Below, piece after piece: positions 62,212-64,000 of a stretch of 64,000 nt of DNA. Under the pieces are notes generated by a model. It ran no database searches. It had not been told where the DNA came from and saw only the letters and a list, made by a program, of their open reading frames with translations. Every line of letters starts with the position of its first letter. Position 1 is the first letter of the stretch. Source of the DNA: Notoacmeibacter sp. (lineage in GTDB: Bacteria > Pseudomonadota > Alphaproteobacteria > Rhizobiales > Rhizobiaceae). Where the stretch lies: the NCBI GenBank assembly GCA_019912385.1, contig JAIOIW010000105.1, positions 23,669-87,668 of the forward strand, read 5' to 3'. A program made the position numbers and the translations under genes.

Positions 62212-62922
62212 TCAACTCCGTTTCTGGGCATTGGATTCCAGGACTTGTACGCCGCCGTTTCGTGCGACGATCGCAATGCGGGCAAGCCCCAGGAACAAGC
62301 CGTGTTCAACAACTCCGGGAATCGCGTGAAGCGCGGTCGAGAGCGCTTCTGGATCGGGAATGCGGCCAAAAGATGCATCGAGAATGAGATGTCCACCATC
62401 GGTGACGAAAGCTTCGCTGTCGTTGCGACGCAATGTGACCGGGCCGGTAAGACCGAGGCGTTCGGCGGCGCTTGCGATCGCAATTTCCGTCGCCTTGAGG
62501 CCGAAACGGTTGACTTCGATGGGCAACGGGAACCTGCCCAGCGTTTCGACAAGCTTGGTTTCGTCGGCGATCACGATCATCCGGTCTGACGCGGCCGCAA
62601 CGATCTTTTCACGCAGCAGCGCGCCGCCTCCGCCCTTGATCAGGGCGAGTTGAGGATCGATTTCGTCGGCGCCATCCACCGTCAGGTCGAGACGCGGCGT
62701 ATCCTCAAGCGTCGTCTGGGGCACGCCGAGTTCGCGGCAAAGCGCAGCGGTACGCTCCGAGGTCGGGACACCGATGACTGAAAAACCGCGGCCGACCTTT
62801 TCGGCCAGAAGGCGCACGAACTCCTCGGCGGTCGATCCCGTGCCGATACCGAGTTTCATGCCGCTTTCGACATGGGCCAGTGCGGCCCTGGCGGCCTCGA
62901 TTTTCAGCGTTCTGGCGTCCAT
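62212..62922 (-). CDS. rpiA: Ribose-5-phosphate isomerase A
   Basis: This 236-residue enzyme interconverts ribose-5-phosphate and ribulose-5-phosphate. The phosphate-binding loop [18 protein letters not shown] is at about 25-42, the catalytic Asp/Lys region is [20 protein letters not shown] (about 82-101) followed by [23 protein letters not shown] 62922 ([11 protein letters not shown]) matches the rhizobial N-terminus; an in-frame ATG 33 bases upstream lacks a proper site. Upstream of DUF2059. Confidence 0.93.
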   Translation of the reverse strand: MDARTLKIEAARAALAHVESGMKLGIGTGSTAEEFVRLLAEKVGRGFSVIGVPTSERTAALCRELGVPQTTLEDTPRLDLTVDGADEIDPQLALIKGGGGALLREKIVAAASDRMIVIADETKLVETLGRFPLPIEVNRFGLKATEIAIASAAERLGLTGPVTLRRNDSEAFVTDGGHLILDASFGRIPDPEALSTALHAIPGVVEHGLFLGLARIAIVARNGGVQVLESNAQKRS

Positions 62923-63048
62923 CAACACGTGAATCCGATTGGCAAATGCGCGCATCCCCTAGCATTTTTGCCCGAATGCGCAAAGCCTTTCTCACTCCGC
63001 AACGGCGTCGCACTTGCCGCGACTATTGCGACGCGATAGACCGCCCCC

Positions 63049-63759
63049 ATGGATCAGTCTTCGCCGCAAAGCCGTAACGAAACCAGGCCGGTCATCGTCT
63101 TCGATCTTGACGGAACGCTGATCGACACCGCGCCGGACCTTCTCGCCGCGCTCGACCATTGCCTTGCCCTCGCCGACCTGCCGCCAGCCGACCAGCGCGC
63201 GATCCACCGGTATCTCGGCCTGGGCGCACGGGTCATGATCGAAAAGGCATTCGCCGCTGCCAACCGGCGCATCGGCGAGCAAGAAAGCGCGGCGCTGCTC
63301 GCCGCATTCCTCGAGCATTACACGGAAAACATTCCAGGCCGTTCGCGCCCCTATCCCGGCGTACTCGAAGCGATGGACCGGTTTTCGGGCGCCGGATACA
63401 CGCTCGCCATCTGCACCAACAAGCATGAAGCGCGTGCGCTGCGACTGATGTCGGCGCTGGGCCTTGCGCCGCGCTTCGCCGCCATATGCGGCGCCGACAC
63501 GTTTGCCTGGCGCAAGCCCGATCCGCGCCATCTCACCGCAACGATCGAACGGGCCGGCGGCGATCCGGCCCGTGCGCTGATGATCGGCGATTCGCGGACC
63601 GACATAGACACCGCAAGGGCGGCCGGCCTGCCGGTCGTTGCCGTCGATTTCGGCTACACCGACGAGCATGTTTCGGCTTTCAACCCGACACGCGTGATCT
63701 CGCATTTCGACGAATTGACACTCGACATGGCGCAAGACCTGCTGGCGATGCCGGCGTGA
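63049..63759 (+). CDS. gph: Phosphoglycolate phosphatase-like HAD hydrolase
   Basis: This 236-residue HAD-family phosphatase has motif I VFDLDGTLIDTAPDL (about 17-31; nucleophile Asp19), motif II ICTNKHEAR (about 120), motif III KPDPRHL (about 160) and motif IV GDSRTDIDTARAAGL (about 181). The cap is of the C1 helical type with YLGLGARVMIEKAF. It fits Gph, which removes 2-phosphoglycolate from oxidative DNA repair and photorespiration. Divergent from rpiA with a 126-base gap. ATG 63049. Confidence 0.87.
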   Translation: MDQSSPQSRNETRPVIVFDLDGTLIDTAPDLLAALDHCLALADLPPADQRAIHRYLGLGARVMIEKAFAAANRRIGEQESAALLAAFLEHYTENIPGRSRPYPGVLEAMDRFSGAGYTLAICTNKHEARALRLMSALGLAPRFAAICGADTFAWRKPDPRHLTATIERAGGDPARALMIGDSRTDIDTARAAGLPVVAVDFGYTDEHVSAFNPTRVISHFDELTLDMAQDLLAMPA

Positions 63760-63829
63760 CGGTTCAAGCTACACTGATCGCATCAACCTGCCGATCGCGC
63801 GGGAAATCCAATCTGGAAAATCGAAGGAA

Positions 63830-63879
63830 TGGTGGGCGCGACAGGGATTGAACCTGTGACCCCTCCCTTGTGAAGGTAG
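63830..63879 (-). tRNA. 3' half of a tRNA-Val (CAC-like), truncated; candidate attachment-site copy
   Basis: Read on the minus strand, the 50 bases form the 3' half of a tRNA: anticodon loop TTCACAA (CAC), anticodon-stem 3' strand GGGAG, variable GGGTC, T arm ACAGGTTCAATCCCTGT, acceptor CGCGCCC, then ACCA. The 5' half (a GGGCGCG start and a D arm) is absent from the following 121 bases. The 5' anticodon strand present (CTACC) pairs with one mismatch. This is the usual look of an attL/attR repeat left by an integrase at a tRNA gene. Confidence 0.7.
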
Positions 63880-64000
63880 TTATCGAGACTCCATCGATCG
63901 TTCGCAGCCTTCGGAAATCGCGTGCTTTCTGGTCCAACGGACGATTTCGGCTGGCGAAGGCTGATGGAACCGTTTCGGCGCCACCCCTGTCGCTTTCGCC

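Noticed and set aside
60133..62589. An 818-codon open frame on the plus strand
   Set aside because: It is antisense to gor, DUF2059 and rpiA, has no ribosome site or recognisable domain, and is explained by high G+C codon bias.
1..64000. CRISPR arrays, prophage, and a replication origin
   Set aside because: No regularly spaced repeats, phage structural genes, or origin-type clusters of DnaA boxes were seen on reading.

Overview
The window (64 kb, roughly 62% G+C outside one AT-rich patch) is chromosomal DNA of an alphaproteobacterium, most likely of the Hyphomicrobiales (Rhizobiales). Support comes from the pcm-tolC-popZ order, a class II DAHP synthase, a malic enzyme with a phosphotransacetylase tail, DUF2865, DUF3563 and DUF3309 proteins, and rhizobial-type RpiA, GltX and NadE. 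It is mostly vertically inherited housekeeping and transport DNA with a few accessory patches. I made all family assignments by reading the sequence; no database search was possible.

Left part (1-16.3 kb): a PEBP/YbhB gene cut by the window edge, popZ, tolC, pcm, tRNA-Cys and tRNA-Asn. Then comes a branched-chain-amino-acid-type ABC importer (substrate-binding protein, two ATPases, LivH permease, LivM permease). Its LivM permease carries a complete alpha/beta-hydrolase at its C-terminus. A LuxR-type regulator with all six canonical autoinducer-pocket residues is transcribed divergently from it, and no luxI is seen. I read this as a possible sense-import-hydrolyse module for a small signal or plant metabolite. 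A PhnA-like protein, a GH25 lysozyme lipoprotein, an MBL/beta-CASP protein, a CapA-like protein and glucokinase follow.

16.2-27.8 kb: a translationally coupled minus-strand operon (acyl/acetyl-CoA ligase, fused E1 alpha-beta, E2, acyl carrier protein) faces away from a plus-strand CUT1 sugar ABC transporter operon that ends in a GT4 glycosyltransferase and a DUF374 acyltransferase.

27.8-39.8 kb: two 279-residue tandem universal stress proteins, each preceded by an FNR/FixK-type dyad; the first shares its upstream region with a ribosome-hibernation (HPF) domain joined to a cold-shock domain. Between them lie a Na/Pi symporter, a TauE exporter, an AT-rich patch with a candidate small RNA, and a stress islet (DUF389, damaged VIT1, CsbD, DUF3309). 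The islet is bracketed by dead IS481 and IS5 remnants and abuts the 3' end of tRNA-Leu.

40-64 kb: an orphan MlaE permease, dgcA, an SDR lacking its usual Tyr/Lys, LysR, nadE, an MFS transporter, gltX, maeB, a dienelactone hydrolase, a DNA glycosylase, dgkA, an extradiol-dioxygenase-like protein and a GFA protein. Next is a DAHP synthase fused to an N-terminal XRE helix-turn-helix, with a perfect dyad in its own upstream region. A GGCT-like protein, an alpha/beta-hydrolase with a LiuR-like operator, gor, DUF2059, rpiA and gph follow. The window ends with a 3' half of a tRNA-Val, probably the attachment-site copy of an element lying to the right.
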